Counted from the stretch's first letter, positions 1 to 11,361 are shown. The stretch is 64,000 nucleotides of DNA from Deltaproteobacteria bacterium (GCA_020060215.1 JAGVAP010000009.1:124001-188000), one strand, 5' to 3'. Made by a program: numbers and translations. The notes: a model not told the origin generated them from the sequence alone.

Positions 1-1375
1 AGAGATCCCGGTGCGGTCCGTCCAGGCCCTGGCAGGGTTCGTCCAGCACCAGAAGGGGAGGATCCTTTACAAGAGCACGCGCCAGGAGCACCAGTCGTTG
101 CTCCCCATAAGAGACCGCGTTGAACCCCTTTTTCCCCAGATCCGCGATCCCGAACCGGGACATCAGCGTCTCGGCATGACGACGCCGGTTTTCCGAGACC
201 TGGCGATGGAGGCCGATGGAGTCGAAGAATCCGGAACAGACCACCTCCAGACAGGAAAATCTTCGAGGGTAGTACAGATGCAGCTCCGGCGAGACCCAGC
301 CCACACGGGCCTTGATATCCCAGATGGTTTCGCCGGAGCCCCTCCGCATTCCGAAGAGCGTGATCCGATTCGCGTAGGCCTGGGGATTGTCGCCGAGAAT
401 CAGGCTCAGCAGGGTGGTCTTCCCCGCGCCGTTCGGTCCCAGGAGGGCCCAATGCTCGCCCTTCCTGACCTCCCAGGTCACCTTGTCGAGAATTCGCTTC
501 GAGTCATAGGATACGCACACATCCTGCAGCTGCAGGAGCGCGGGCCCTGCGGGGACATCGTCGGATCTCTTTCGGATCTTGGTCGTGTGCGGTCGACGAG
601 GTATGGGGGCTCGAGACCGGGCGAGGATTTCCGCCTTCGGCCCTTGTGCGATCACCCGGTTATGGTCGACCAGGAGGACATGTGTAACGCAACCGGGGAT
701 GTCCCGGCTCTCCGTGCTCGCCAGGATCAGGGTGGTTCCCTCCATTCCGGAACGGCCGATGCTCTCACTCAGTCTCCTCTTGTTTTCGGTGTCGAGTCCG
801 GCAAAGGGGTTCTCCAGGACCAGCAATCGGGGTCTCTTGATCAGCGCTTCGGCGATCATGACCCTCCTCAGCTCCCCGTCCGAAAGGGTGATCATCCTCT
901 TGGCCAAGAGATCCTCGATCCCCATGCCGCTGGAACACCTTTCCGTCTGTGTCGGCGACCCCTCTCCTGTCCTGTTCAACGCCCGCGCGGGCTTTCGGGA
1001 GATGAACTCCGATACCAGCATGGGGTCGTCGTCCGAGAAGCTGCTCCACCGCGCCTGATAGAACCCGGACCCCTGGATCGCGGGGATCTTCCCATGCTCG
1101 GAAGAGACGCAGTCCATGAGGTGCCGGATGCCCTCCGGCGATTCCGGGACGGGGCTTCCCTTTGTCGCGAAATGGTAGAGGATCCTTCCTCGAACCACCG
1201 GGATTCGGCCGAAGATACCCTTCAGGAGGGTGGATTTCCCCGATCCGTTGGGCCCTACCACCGCCCACTGCTGTCCGCAAAGGATTTCCCAGTTCGTATC
1301 CTCAAAGACCAGGCCGGTAGGGATACGGATGGAGACGTGTTCCAGTGTGAGGAAGGGCTCAGGGATTGAATTCAT
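1..1375 (-). CDS. ModF-like ABC transporter ATPase with two nucleotide-binding domains (3' end outside window)
   Basis: A continuous minus-strand frame starts at ATG 1375 (MNSIPEPFLTLEHVSI) and stays open to the window edge, so the C-terminus is missing. The first ABC domain has a Walker A GPNGSGKST and a signature-like LSDGEL followed by a Walker B region RLLVLENPFAG. The second has Walker A GPNGAGKTT, a signature-like SYGEQRLVLLARAL and Walker B PLLVLDEPCQGLD at the very start of the window. Two fused ATPase domains with no membrane segment match the ModF/PhrA type linked to molybdate uptake. The substrate is inferred from family resemblance only. The long plus-strand frame over the same stretch is a shadow. 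Confidence 0.85.
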   Translation of the reverse strand, partial: MNSIPEPFLTLEHVSIRIPTGLVFEDTNWEILCGQQWAVVGPNGSGKSTLLKGIFGRIPVVRGRILYHFATKGSPVPESPEGIRHLMDCVSSEHGKIPAIQGSGFYQARWSSFSDDDPMLVSEFISRKPARALNRTGEGSPTQTERCSSGMGIEDLLAKRMITLSDGELRRVMIAEALIKRPRLLVLENPFAGLDTENKRRLSESIGRSGMEGTTLILASTESRDIPGCVTHVLLVDHNRVIAQGPKAEILARSRAPIPRRPHTTKIRKRSDDVPAGPALLQLQDVCVSYDSKRILDKVTWEVRKGEHWALLGPNGAGKTTLLSLILGDNPQAYANRITLFGMRRGSGETIWDIKARVGWVSPELHLYYPRRFSCLEVVCSGFFDSIGLHRQVSENRRRHAETLMSRFGIADLGKKGFNAVSYGEQRLVLLARALVKDPPLLVLDEPCQGLDGPHRDL

Positions 1376-1704
1376 GATCACAGGATACAGGATGCAGGAT
1401 GCAGGATGCAAGATGCTGGACAGCCCCGCCGCTGGCCGGGGCCAGTTTGATCGGACAGGAAACCTTACAAGGTGTCAGGTTTCGGGTGTCACCCCGGTAA
1501 TCAATCCATCTCCTGACACCTGAACACTGAAACCTGAAACTTCTGACTTGACGAAGTTTAGGATGCAGGTTTCAAGATGCAAGTTGATGGAATGATGGGA
1601 TCCGGTGTGCCCGGCGTTCGACGTTCACCGCTCATCCTGCATTTATCTTTACTGGATCTTGTACCCTGGATCTTGTATCTTGCATCCTGGATCTTGTATT
1701 CCTC
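1376..1704. repeat. Intergenic stretch filled with dispersed repeats (families A and B)
   Basis: No gene is seen here. 1380-1415 and about 1560-1700 carry imperfect direct and inverted copies of a short word like GGATGCAGGATGC / GTATCTTGCATCC (family B). 1425-1562 is a copy of family A, recognised by GGTGTCAGGTTTCGGGTGTC followed by CCTGACACCTGAACACTGAA. Related family A copies lie near 14.6, 26.1, 52.8 and 60.1 kb. The arms are self-complementary enough to fold into hairpins. Confidence 0.75.
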
Positions 1705-1720
1705 TGGTATAAAACTTGCT
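1705..1720 (+). promoter_or_regulatory. Sigma-54 -24/-12 promoter upstream of aacS
   Basis: TGGTATAAAACTTGCT fits the sigma-54 pattern: GG and GC are separated by exactly ten bases and the -12 box is TTGCT. It lies about 100 bases before the acetoacetyl-CoA synthetase start. A sigma-54 activator gene sits just downstream of that synthetase, in the opposite orientation. The call rests on motif match and context only. Confidence 0.55.
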
Positions 1721-1817
1721 TGCCACAACGGGCGCTATCGGGGCGGGGTGCACGACCTCTTCGGAAGGGCCCCGGCGTGCAGTCGTTGTTCTGATCAACT
1801 ACATGGGAGGGAAGAAG

Positions 1818-3773
<1,956 letters not shown>

Positions 3774-3990
3774 GAGAATGTCCAATGTAGAATGTAGAAT
3801 ATCCAAATGCCCAAGGTAAGCGTACCTTGAATTCAACGCAGGATTTGCAGTGACGAAGTCAATGTTCTCCCTTTTTTCACTTGGACATTGGAGATTCTTC
3901 ATCGGACACTGACGGAGAGGCCGTGGTCAGCCCCCCGAAGAAGAAGTGAGGGAAAGACACCGCGCTCTTCAAAAGACCAATGAGAAATGA

Positions 3991-5430
3991 TCAGTGCTCC
4001 TTCCCCTTCAGGGGCAGCCCGTGCCTCTTCATCTTCTTGTAGAGGAGCGTGCGGTGGATGCCGAGGATTCCGGCGGCCCTGGCCTTGTTGTATTTCGCCG
4101 TGGCCAGGGCATAGCGGATGGTTTCCTTCTCGGCGCTGGCATGGGCCTCCTTGAGGGAGGCCTTGCCCTGACGGGGAATGCGCTTTCGCCCCCGAAAGAG
4201 ATAGAAGGGGAGATCCGTCACCCGAATGGTATCTCCCTCCAGGGAGGAAAGGACCCGCTCCAGCACGTTCGAGAGCTCCCTGACATTGCCGGGCCAGTCG
4301 TATCCGTTCAGCGCCTCGGATGCGTCGGGGGAGAGGTGGATCTCGGGCAGAGAGGCCTCCGTCGCCAGTTGCTCGAGCAGTTTTCTTGCCGTGGGGACGA
4401 TGTCCTCCCTTCTCTCCCGCAGGGGTGGTATGGAAAGGGGGATGACGTTCAATCGGTAGAAAAGATCCTTCCGGAAGCGTCTTTCCGCCAGCATCTCCTC
4501 CAGGTTCTGATTCGTCGCCGTGATCAGGCGGAAGTCGGAGCGCAGGACCGATGTACCGCCGACCCTTTCGAATTCCTTGTCTTCAAGGACGCGAAGCAGT
4601 TTGGGCTGCATCGAGAGCGGGAGATCGCCGATCTCGTCCAGGAATACGGTGCCGAGTCTGGCGATCTCGAATTTGCCCGGTTTCCCTTCGGATCGCGCCC
4701 CTGTAAACGCGCCTCTTTCATACCCGAAGAGCTCCGATTCCAGGAGGTCTTTCGGGATGGCGGCGCAGTTGATCCTCACGAAGGGGTGAAGCCGTCTCGG
4801 GCCGGCGTGGTGGATGCCCTGGGCGAAGAGCTCCTTCCCCGTCCCGCTCTCCCCCGTGATGAGGACCGGCAGTACATTGGTGGCGGCCTTCTGGGCCTCT
4901 CGCTTGAGGGATTGGATCGCCTGGGATTCCCCTGCAATGCTCTCCAGGGTATGGCGCGTGGATCGCAGGGAGATCAATTCCTGCTCGTACATGGCGACCT
5001 TGGATTGAAGGAGGGAAAGCTTTCTTGCCAGCCTGGTCACATCACGGACATCCTTGAACATGACCTGCCCGAATACGGCGATCACCTGGCCGTCCTTCTT
5101 GATGGGGATCCGCTGCACGATCATCTTCTGGCCTTTGATCAGGTGGGTGTAGTTGATCTCCGGCCTGCCGGTCCGGGCGACGATATGCATGCGCGTGTTT
5201 TCAACCACCTCCGTGCAGTGCCGACCGATCTGTTCCTCCGGGTCCACACCCAGAAACTGGCCGTAGGGGGAGTTGAAGTGGGTGACGTACCCGTCCGCAT
5301 CGGTCACCATGCTTCCGTTGTAGATGCACTCGAAGATGAGCTCCATCATCTCGAGCCTGCGGCGAAGCTCCTGCGCATCCTCTTCTCGCCGCTTCCTGCC
5401 CGCTCTCTCGGGGTTCCCGGCTGTCTTCAC
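3991..5430 (-). CDS. Sigma-54-dependent transcriptional activator (PAS, AAA+, Fis-type HTH)
   Basis: The 479-residue protein has a PAS-like sensor at about 28-130, a short coiled segment, and a sigma-54 interaction AAA+ domain with Walker A GESGTGKE at 193-200 and the GAFTGA loop at 240-245. A Fis-type helix-turn-helix (NKARAAGILGIHRTLLYKKM) closes the C-terminus. The PAS sensor suggests direct ligand or redox sensing rather than a phosphorelay. It sits between aacS and the 3-hydroxybutyrate dehydrogenase, both of which have -24/-12 elements, so it is the likely activator of this regulon. That target assignment is an inference. Confidence 0.93.
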   Translation of the reverse strand: MKTAGNPERAGRKRREEDAQELRRRLEMMELIFECIYNGSMVTDADGYVTHFNSPYGQFLGVDPEEQIGRHCTEVVENTRMHIVARTGRPEINYTHLIKGQKMIVQRIPIKKDGQVIAVFGQVMFKDVRDVTRLARKLSLLQSKVAMYEQELISLRSTRHTLESIAGESQAIQSLKREAQKAATNVLPVLITGESGTGKELFAQGIHHAGPRRLHPFVRINCAAIPKDLLESELFGYERGAFTGARSEGKPGKFEIARLGTVFLDEIGDLPLSMQPKLLRVLEDKEFERVGGTSVLRSDFRLITATNQNLEEMLAERRFRKDLFYRLNVIPLSIPPLRERREDIVPTARKLLEQLATEASLPEIHLSPDASEALNGYDWPGNVRELSNVLERVLSSLEGDTIRVTDLPFYLFRGRKRIPRQGKASLKEAHASAEKETIRYALATAKYNKARAAGILGIHRTLLYKKMKRHGLPLKGKEH

Positions 5431-5619
5431 TGGCGGCTCCTTGTTGGAGGTGTAGATCCTTTGCTACAATCCTATTCGCTAGCGCAAGGAGGGACAAGCA
5501 AAAACTTGCCTATTCATCTTTTTCATGCTTGAATGTTTTTCGTTCATTCACATTGCCCGACCTTTCAGCCTCTTCCGGGGAGACCGGCGGAGGCCGGGGC
5601 ATTGCGGAAAGGAGGTCAT

Positions 5620-6117
5620 ATGGAGAAGAGAGACGAGAGCGAATTGAAGGGGAAAAAGGTCCTGATTGCCGACGACGAGCCGGATGTGCTGGAGACACTC
5701 GAAGAGCTGCTCCCGATGTGCGAGGTGGTCAAGGCCTCCACCTTCGAAGAAGCCAGGGAGGAACTGGAGAACCGGACCTTCGATTTCGCCATTTTGGATA
5801 TCATGGGGATCAACGGTTACAAGCTTCTGGAGATCGCGGTCGCAAAGAAGACGACGGTCGTGATGCTGACCGCCCATGCGCTCACTCCTCAGGATACCGT
5901 GAAGTCCTTCAAGGGAGGCGCCGCTTCCTATGTGCCGAAGGATGAGATCAACCACATCACGACTTTTCTGATCGATATCCTCGAGGGCCGGAAGAAGGGT
6001 AAGAGCCTGTGGTGGAAATGGATGGACCGGATGGAAGCCTACTATGATGCGAAGTTCGGGAAGGAGTGGAAGAAGGACGACAAGGACTTCTGGGACAGGT
6101 TCAGCATGTACACCTGA
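5620..6117 (+). CDS. Single-domain response regulator with tryptophan-rich C-terminal tail
   Basis: This is a CheY-like receiver of 165 residues. The acidic pocket (ADDEPD) is at 17-22, the phospho-acceptor Asp60 is in FAILD, the conserved Thr lies in MLTAHAL, and Lys is near 107 (VPKDE). The last 35 residues form a basic, aromatic tail rich in Trp, Tyr and Lys instead of a known output domain. ATG 5620 is preceded by a strong AAAGGAGGT site. It is divergent from the sigma-54 activator. No cognate kinase is adjacent, and its role is unknown. Confidence 0.85.
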   Translation: MEKRDESELKGKKVLIADDEPDVLETLEELLPMCEVVKASTFEEAREELENRTFDFAILDIMGINGYKLLEIAVAKKTTVVMLTAHALTPQDTVKSFKGGAASYVPKDEINHITTFLIDILEGRKKGKSLWWKWMDRMEAYYDAKFGKEWKKDDKDFWDRFSMYT

Positions 6118-6509
6118 TGCCCCGTGTGATCTCTCCTTTCGAGCGACGCCGCCGGCCGCCGCAGGAAAGCCGAGGGCCGGCGGCTCGCCCCCCGGGTTTC
6201 CATCGACCTCCAAACGTCGTTGATCCAGTTCCTGGAGGGTATCCTCCGGCGCCGGGTTCCCGCCCGCAGTGGAGAAGGAGGAAGCAGGCCCTTCGGGGTG
6301 TGACTGCTGTATCAATGCTGCGACATGTTTCCGAGTTGCTACGTTTGCTCATCTGTATTCTCCGCCTCTCGCACCGCCCCGGAAAGAGAGGCAGGAGTTC
6401 CGGTTCTGCCCTCCGCAGGGGGAGCACCACGGGAATGGAAAAGCGGTTTTCATCCGGAGGGCTTCTGCGAATGGCCTGGGTGGACAAGCCTGTCGTCTGA
6501 ATCGATCAG
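6118..6509. other. Intergenic leader with GC-rich hairpin
   Basis: No convincing gene lies between the receiver gene and the sigma-54 promoter. A perfect 10-bp inverted repeat (GCCGCCGGCC at 6148-6157 with GGCCGGCGGC at 6175-6184) follows the receiver gene by 30 bases and could terminate or stabilise its transcript. No T-run follows, so it is not a classical intrinsic terminator. Confidence 0.5.
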
Positions 6510-6525
6510 TGGCCTGGGATTTGCA
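6510..6525 (+). promoter_or_regulatory. Sigma-54 -24/-12 promoter upstream of 3-hydroxybutyrate dehydrogenase
   Basis: TGGCCTGGGATTTGCA matches the sigma-54 consensus closely: TGGC at -24, TTGCA at -12, and exactly ten bases between GG and GC. The predicted start would lie near 6537, about 80 bases before the dehydrogenase ATG. It may drive the dehydrogenase and possibly the downstream TRAP genes. Confidence 0.65.
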
Positions 6526-6619
6526 GCACGAGGGTCACGGCTTTTGCCTTTCACCCGCTTTCACGACTTCGTTTCTCCTGTCGGAGTATCCACCTCACTC
6601 AATGCGAAGGAGAGATCAG

Positions 6620-7459
6620 ATGGAGATCAAGGAACCGGAAATTCACCGTGAGCAGGTGCTCATCCTGGATGATCCCGATTTCCATGCCGACCATGTGTGC
6701 ATGGTCACGGGCTGCGGCACGGGGATCGGACGCGCCACCGCGGTGGCTGCAGCGGCAAACAATCTCATGACCGTCGGTCTCGACATCAACGAGAAAGAAG
6801 GGAAGAAGACGCAGAAGATCGCCCGGAGCCTGGGGGGGCAGATGGTTTTCATCAGGACGGATCTGACGGTGGATTCCGACCTGGAGAGGGCCGTCCAGGA
6901 TGCCGCAAAACTCGGCACGATCAAGTATGTCGCCAACATTGCAGGCATTCAGCATATCGATGCCGTCGACCGATTCCCCATGGAAAAGTACGATTTCATG
7001 CAGCGGCTCATGCTCCGCGCCCCCTTCTACCTGTCCAGGCTCACCATCCCTCACATGAGAAAGAGCAAGGACGGCAGGGGGGCCATAGGAAACATGGGCT
7101 CTGTCCACGGGCACATGTGCACCATGAACAAGCCCGTTTACAACATCACGAAGTTCGGACTGCGCGGGCTTGCGCAGTCGATTTCCGCGGAGGGTGAAGG
7201 GAAAATCCGGGGCTTCACGATCAGCACGGGCTTTGTCCGAACGCCTTTGGCCCTGGCCCAGATACCGTCCCAGGCGGAACAAAGAGGGATCACCCCCGAG
7301 CAGGTCGTCCACGACGTCATGATGGGAAGATCCAGGGTCAAAGAGATGATGTTGCCCGTGGAGGTGGCCAATCTCTTCGTGTTCGGATTTTCCCGGTACT
7401 GCAGGTATCTCGTGGGAGGAGATCTTCTGTTCGACGGGGGCATGGTGCTCACCTACTGA
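6620..7459 (+). CDS. 3-hydroxybutyrate dehydrogenase-like short-chain dehydrogenase
   Basis: This is an NAD(P)-dependent short-chain dehydrogenase/reductase of 279 residues. It has the nucleotide motif TGCGTGIG at 30-37, an NIAG variant of the NNAG motif, a catalytic Ser in GNMGSVHG, and YNITK carrying the active Tyr and Lys near 174-178. Overall layout resembles D-3-hydroxybutyrate dehydrogenase, which would form acetoacetate for the nearby aacS product. ATG 6620 follows AAGGAGAGATC; the frame is open upstream but that part overlaps the promoter. The substrate is inferred from similarity and context. Confidence 0.8.
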   Translation: MEIKEPEIHREQVLILDDPDFHADHVCMVTGCGTGIGRATAVAAAANNLMTVGLDINEKEGKKTQKIARSLGGQMVFIRTDLTVDSDLERAVQDAAKLGTIKYVANIAGIQHIDAVDRFPMEKYDFMQRLMLRAPFYLSRLTIPHMRKSKDGRGAIGNMGSVHGHMCTMNKPVYNITKFGLRGLAQSISAEGEGKIRGFTISTGFVRTPLALAQIPSQAEQRGITPEQVVHDVMMGRSRVKEMMLPVEVANLFVFGFSRYCRYLVGGDLLFDGGMVLTY

Positions 7460-7618
7460 AATGACGGGACCCGGGCAGGAGAAGAAGGCCGGCTCGGAGC
7501 GCGTTCCGGGGGGGGGGCTGCTCCCCAACGGAGGTTCTTGGCCGAATGGTTGATAAACCACAAAAAGACTGCAGTGGTGCCCGACGGGCCCTAGTGGTCG
7601 GGAGGGTTCAATAGGAAG

Positions 7619-7927
7619 ATGGGTGATGCAATCCAGATCGTCATAGGCATCCTGTTCCTCGTTCTTGTCTTTATCGCCACCCGCTACGGGATCGCGTGGC
7701 GGATCAAGCGGGCATGCGTTTTCGTGATCAGGGACCTCGAGCGGAGAGACGCGCTGAACCCGGACAACGCCGTGGAGCTGCCTTACGCCAAGGCGGAGTT
7801 CTTCAGGATGGGGTTGAGGGATTTCAGGCCCAAGGCCGTGCAGGGACTCGTCCAGGCCGGCGTGATCGGGATGACGCCGGAAGGGAGGTATTTCCTGCTC
7901 AAGAGAATGGATGAACTCCAGTTGTGA
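7619..7927 (+). CDS. Small membrane-anchored protein of unknown function
   Basis: A 102-residue protein with one N-terminal membrane helix at about 5-23 (IQIVIGILFLVLVFIATRYG) followed by a basic cytoplasmic-looking domain. I do not recognise the family. The C-terminal half (KAVQGLVQAGVIGMTPEGRYFL) resembles a small winged-helix-like fold, but that is only an impression. It lies between the dehydrogenase and the TRAP transporter genes on the same strand, so it is probably co-transcribed. Confidence 0.65.
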   Translation: MGDAIQIVIGILFLVLVFIATRYGIAWRIKRACVFVIRDLERRDALNPDNAVELPYAKAEFFRMGLRDFRPKAVQGLVQAGVIGMTPEGRYFLLKRMDELQL

Positions 7928-8022
7928 CCATCAATTAAGGAAGGAGGTGATCGCTCGCTTCGGGGGACTTGGCTGAATGGAATGAAAACGGAAACCACAA
8001 TCTCATGGACGGAGGAAGGCAG

Positions 8023-9192
8023 ATGAAGAGAATCGGATGGTTGTTTCTGGTATTGGTGGCGGCCGTTGCCTTTGTGGCCGCGAGCAGCACACCCGGACTG
8101 GCCCAGGCGAAGAAGTCCAAGATCGATAAGTTCGGCGAGGACAAGAGGGCGATCGAGTGGAAGAACAAGAAGTACGCAACCTCCAACAAGACGTACAACT
8201 GGCGCATCAGCGATCCCTGGGGAGGCCTCAACTTCGCCGAGATCACGAAACACTTCTGCGACAGCGTGAGGGCCGCCAGCGGCGGAAGGCTCAACATCAA
8301 GTGGTTCCCCACCGGGGCCATTGTGCCGGCCATGGAGATCTTCGATGCCACGGCCAAGGGGACCCTGGACGCGTTCCATTCCTGGCCGGGGTACTGGAAG
8401 GGAAGGGATGAGGCCTTCGTGGCCTTTGCGTCCGTTCCTTTCGGCCTGGACGCAGAGGGATACAACGTCTGGTATTACGAGCGCGGCGGAAAGGAGATGT
8501 TCGACGAGCTTTACGGCCGCTTCGGCATGAAACCCTTCTTCTGCGGCAACGTGGGTCAGGAACTGGGGCTCCATTCCAACAAGAAGGCCACCAAGATGAG
8601 CGACTTCAAGGGGATGAGGATCAGAACGCCCGGCTGGTACATGGATATCCTGACCCTCCTGGGCGCCTCCGTCACCCCCCTTCCCGGTTCCGAGATCTAC
8701 GTGGCCCTGGAAAGGGGCGTGATCGATGCCTGCGAATTCAGTTCCCCCGCCGCCAACATCCCGGCCGGCTTTCATGAGATTACCAAGTACGTCATCGAGC
8801 CGGGTGTGCATCAACCCTCCTGTCAGTTCGACGTCGTGATCAACAAAAAGAAATGGGACGAACTCCCGGACGACTTGAAGGACATCGTGGAGATCTGCGC
8901 CAAGGAAACCCAACTCTGGGCCAATGCATGGCAGGAGAACCTCAACATCGAGGCCCTGAAGATCATGCAGAAGACGACCGAGTTCGTGAAGATGGACGAT
9001 GCCACGGTGGTCGAATTCGCGAAGACGACCTTCAAGTACCTCGACGATCTCAGCGCCAAACATCCGTTCACCAAGAAGGTGATCGACTCCCAGGAAGATT
9101 TCAAGAAGGAGTTCGCCTTCTGGCGCGAGATGAGAAGCGGCATCGCTCCATGGCCGCGGGAGATGGTCCTCAAGGGAAAACTGTACCAGTAG
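8023..9192 (+). CDS. dctP: TRAP transporter periplasmic solute-binding protein (DctP family)
   Basis: This is the extracytoplasmic receptor of a TRAP transporter, which delivers an organic acid to the DctQM permease driven by an ion gradient. ATG 8023 (MKRIGWLFLVLVAAVAF) gives a signal peptide cleaved after about residue 28 (PGLAQA); GGAGGA at 8011 is the ribosome site. The mature protein has the DctP fold pattern, including the segment MRIRTPGWYMDILTLLGASV and a ligand-region ERGVIDACEF. Its position after aacS and the dehydrogenase suggests a ketone body or related hydroxy/oxo acid as substrate, which is inference. dctQ and dctM follow directly. Confidence 0.9.
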   Translation: MKRIGWLFLVLVAAVAFVAASSTPGLAQAKKSKIDKFGEDKRAIEWKNKKYATSNKTYNWRISDPWGGLNFAEITKHFCDSVRAASGGRLNIKWFPTGAIVPAMEIFDATAKGTLDAFHSWPGYWKGRDEAFVAFASVPFGLDAEGYNVWYYERGGKEMFDELYGRFGMKPFFCGNVGQELGLHSNKKATKMSDFKGMRIRTPGWYMDILTLLGASVTPLPGSEIYVALERGVIDACEFSSPAANIPAGFHEITKYVIEPGVHQPSCQFDVVINKKKWDELPDDLKDIVEICAKETQLWANAWQENLNIEALKIMQKTTEFVKMDDATVVEFAKTTFKYLDDLSAKHPFTKKVIDSQEDFKKEFAFWREMRSGIAPWPREMVLKGKLYQ

Positions 9193-9223
9193 GCGACCCG
9201 TCGACCCATACGCAAGCACTGTC

Positions 9224-9270
9224 GATCGCCCCCGCCCTCGCTTCCCCCACGGAAGGGGGGCGGGGTGATC
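9224..9270 (+). terminator. Strong hairpin between dctP and dctQ
   Basis: GATCGCCCCCGCCC pairs with GGGCGGGGTGATC around a small inner stem (CTTCC/GGAAG). It lies within the operon rather than at its end. Such hairpins often protect the 3' end of the abundant binding-protein mRNA or give partial termination, so that the permease is made in smaller amounts. Confidence 0.4.
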
Positions 9271-9307
9271 ACCGCCCGAGACTTCCGAGGATGAAAGGTA
9301 CCCTGCG

Positions 9308-9808
9308 ATGAAAAAGTTCGTTCGCTTTGTCGATGCCATGAACGACAAGATCGGGAGGGTCGCCTGCCTCCTGATCCTTCCCATGGCCGCCGTGGTCGTC
9401 TATGAAGTCTTCATGAGAAGGGTCCTGAACATGCCCACCGCGTGGGGGTTCGAGATGACCGTATACTTCTACGGCGCCCACTTCATGTTCGGCATGGCCG
9501 CCACCCTTCTCTACGATCGTCACGTCCGGATCGACATTATCGTGCTCCAGCTCCCGAAGAAGTACCAGATTCTGCTCCGCATGATCACCTTCTGGCTGAT
9601 CTTCGTCCCCTTCGTAGGGGCGTTCACCTACGCGGCCACGCTCTATGCGGCCCACTCCTGGGCCGTGTGGGAGCACAGCTGGAGCGCCTGGAAACCCCCG
9701 CTCTACCCTTACAAGACCGTGATGCCGGTGACCATGTTCTTTCTCCTGATGCAGGGCGTGGCCAACTTTTTTCGTGACTACTATGAGTTGAAGGGGGAAA
9801 AGGTATGA
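9308..9808 (+). CDS. dctQ: TRAP transporter small permease subunit (DctQ)
   Basis: A 166-residue membrane protein with about four helices, fitting the DctQ family. It pairs with DctM in the cytoplasmic membrane and stabilises docking of the DctP receptor. Hydrophobic segments are near 18-36 (VACLLILPMAAVVVYEV), 50-70, 90-115 and 140-155. Its 3' end overlaps the dctM start by four bases (ATGA), which indicates translational coupling. Confidence 0.9.
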   Translation: MKKFVRFVDAMNDKIGRVACLLILPMAAVVVYEVFMRRVLNMPTAWGFEMTVYFYGAHFMFGMAATLLYDRHVRIDIIVLQLPKKYQILLRMITFWLIFVPFVGAFTYAATLYAAHSWAVWEHSWSAWKPPLYPYKTVMPVTMFFLLMQGVANFFRDYYELKGEKV

Positions 9809-11148
9809 ATCCCGAAACCCTGGCTCTGGTGATGTTTGGGACCCTGCTCATTACCCTGTTCCTGGGGCATCCCCTGGCCTTCTCCCTCGGCATCCTGGCC
9901 CTCATTTTCGGCGTCATCGGCTGGGGCGGTTCGATGGACGTGGTGTTCGGTCTGCTGGCCAACCGCGCGTACGGGGTCATGGAGGAGTACGTCCTGGTGG
10001 CCGTGCCTCTGTTCATCTTCATGGCACAGGTGCTGGATTCTACAGGGATCGCCGAAAGGCTCTTTGAAAGCATGCATATCCTGATGGGGCCGATACGGGG
10101 AGGGCTTGCCCTGGCGGTGATCCTGGCCTGCACCGTATTCGCCGCCACGGCCGGGGTCGTGGGCGCCACCGAGGTCTCGGTCGGCCTCCTCGCCGTCCCG
10201 GCCCTGATGACCAGGGGATACCATGTTCCCCTGATCGCAGGATCCATCTGTGCAGGGGGGACCCTGGGAATCATCATCCCGCCCAGCATCATGCTGGTCG
10301 TGTACGGGAGCCTGGCCGCCGTGTCGGTGGGCCACCTCTATGCGGCGGCCTTCGGGCCCGGGCTGCTCCTCTCCGCCCTCTACCTCGGGTACATCGCGGT
10401 CATCAGTGCCTTGAATCCCCACTATGGACCGCCCCTGCCCAAGGAAGAGAGGGTCCACACGACGAGTTACAAGATCAGGATCTTTGTGGAGTCCCTGCTC
10501 CCGCCGATCGCCCTGGTCATCATCGTCCTGGGAAGCATCCTGGCAGGCGTGGCCACGCCGACGGAAGCGGCAGGCATGGGGTGTGCCGGTGCCGTCCTTC
10601 TGGCTGTGGTCTATAAGAAATTCAGCTGGAAGGCCCTGTACGACGCCTCGTGGGCCACGTTCCTCACCACCTCCATGGTCATGACGCTCTTTCTCGGCGG
10701 AAATGCCTTTCAGGCCATCTTCATGGGCCTGGGTGGAGGGGATGCGGTGACCAATCTCCTGGTGGGCGCAGAGCTCGGCTACTATGGGACCCTGTTCGTC
10801 ATGATGGGGATCGTCTTCTTCCTCGGCATGTTCATCGACTGGCTGGGCATCCTTCTGATCGTCATCCCCATCTTTGTGCCGGTGTCCCTGGAGATGGGAT
10901 ACAACCAGATCTGGTTCTCCGTGCTGATCTGTGTAAACCTGCAGATGGCCTTTCTGACGCCGCCCTTCGGCTACTCTCTCTTCTACCTGCGAGGCATCGC
11001 CCCTCCGGAGATGACCATCGTGCACATCTACAAGGGGGTGGTTCCGTTCATCTGCCTGCAGTGGCTGGCCCTCTTCATGTGCATCTTCTTGCCGGAAATC
11101 GTCTTGTGGCTTCCCAAGATTGCATTCGGCGCGGCCACCATCAGGTGA
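9805..11148 (+). CDS. dctM: TRAP transporter large permease subunit (DctM)
   Basis: A 447-residue polytopic protein with roughly 12 membrane helices, the usual size of the DctM ion-coupled transport subunit. Family-like features include the early segment GTLLITLFLGHPLAFSLG, the conserved region GTLGIIIPPSIMLVVYG and the C-terminal block LQMAFLTPPFGYSLFYLRG. It belongs to an operon with dctP and dctQ. The upstream dehydrogenase and acetoacetate ligase make a C4 hydroxy/oxo acid substrate plausible, but sequence alone cannot fix it. Confidence 0.93.
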   Translation: MNPETLALVMFGTLLITLFLGHPLAFSLGILALIFGVIGWGGSMDVVFGLLANRAYGVMEEYVLVAVPLFIFMAQVLDSTGIAERLFESMHILMGPIRGGLALAVILACTVFAATAGVVGATEVSVGLLAVPALMTRGYHVPLIAGSICAGGTLGIIIPPSIMLVVYGSLAAVSVGHLYAAAFGPGLLLSALYLGYIAVISALNPHYGPPLPKEERVHTTSYKIRIFVESLLPPIALVIIVLGSILAGVATPTEAAGMGCAGAVLLAVVYKKFSWKALYDASWATFLTTSMVMTLFLGGNAFQAIFMGLGGGDAVTNLLVGAELGYYGTLFVMMGIVFFLGMFIDWLGILLIVIPIFVPVSLEMGYNQIWFSVLICVNLQMAFLTPPFGYSLFYLRGIAPPEMTIVHIYKGVVPFICLQWLALFMCIFLPEIVLWLPKIAFGAATIR

Positions 11149-11361
11149 GAGAGCCGCAGGGGAAGCAGGACGGAGGAGGCCGGTTCGGCGGTGTAGAAGA
11201 GACCAAGAAGGAGGTGCATTATCCCCGGCGGGGAACGCTGCGGCTTGCTGAACGGCTCTCCTCGCCGGTCCTGTTTCTTGAGCCTACCGCCGGCACTTTC
11301 CATTGATTTTGGCCGGAAAAACAAATAACATCCTACTCCTTGAATCCGCAAGGGGAGAGGC

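Noticed and set aside
11..1369. Long plus-strand frame of 452 codons at the left edge
   Set aside because: It is antisense to the double ABC ATPase frame, which has clear Walker A and B motifs; the plus-strand translation has no recognisable family.
5485..5515. Possible sigma-54 promoter for the activator gene (GGCAAGTTTTTGC on the minus strand)
   Set aside because: Only nine bases separate GG and GC; sigma-54 needs ten, so the spacing is wrong.
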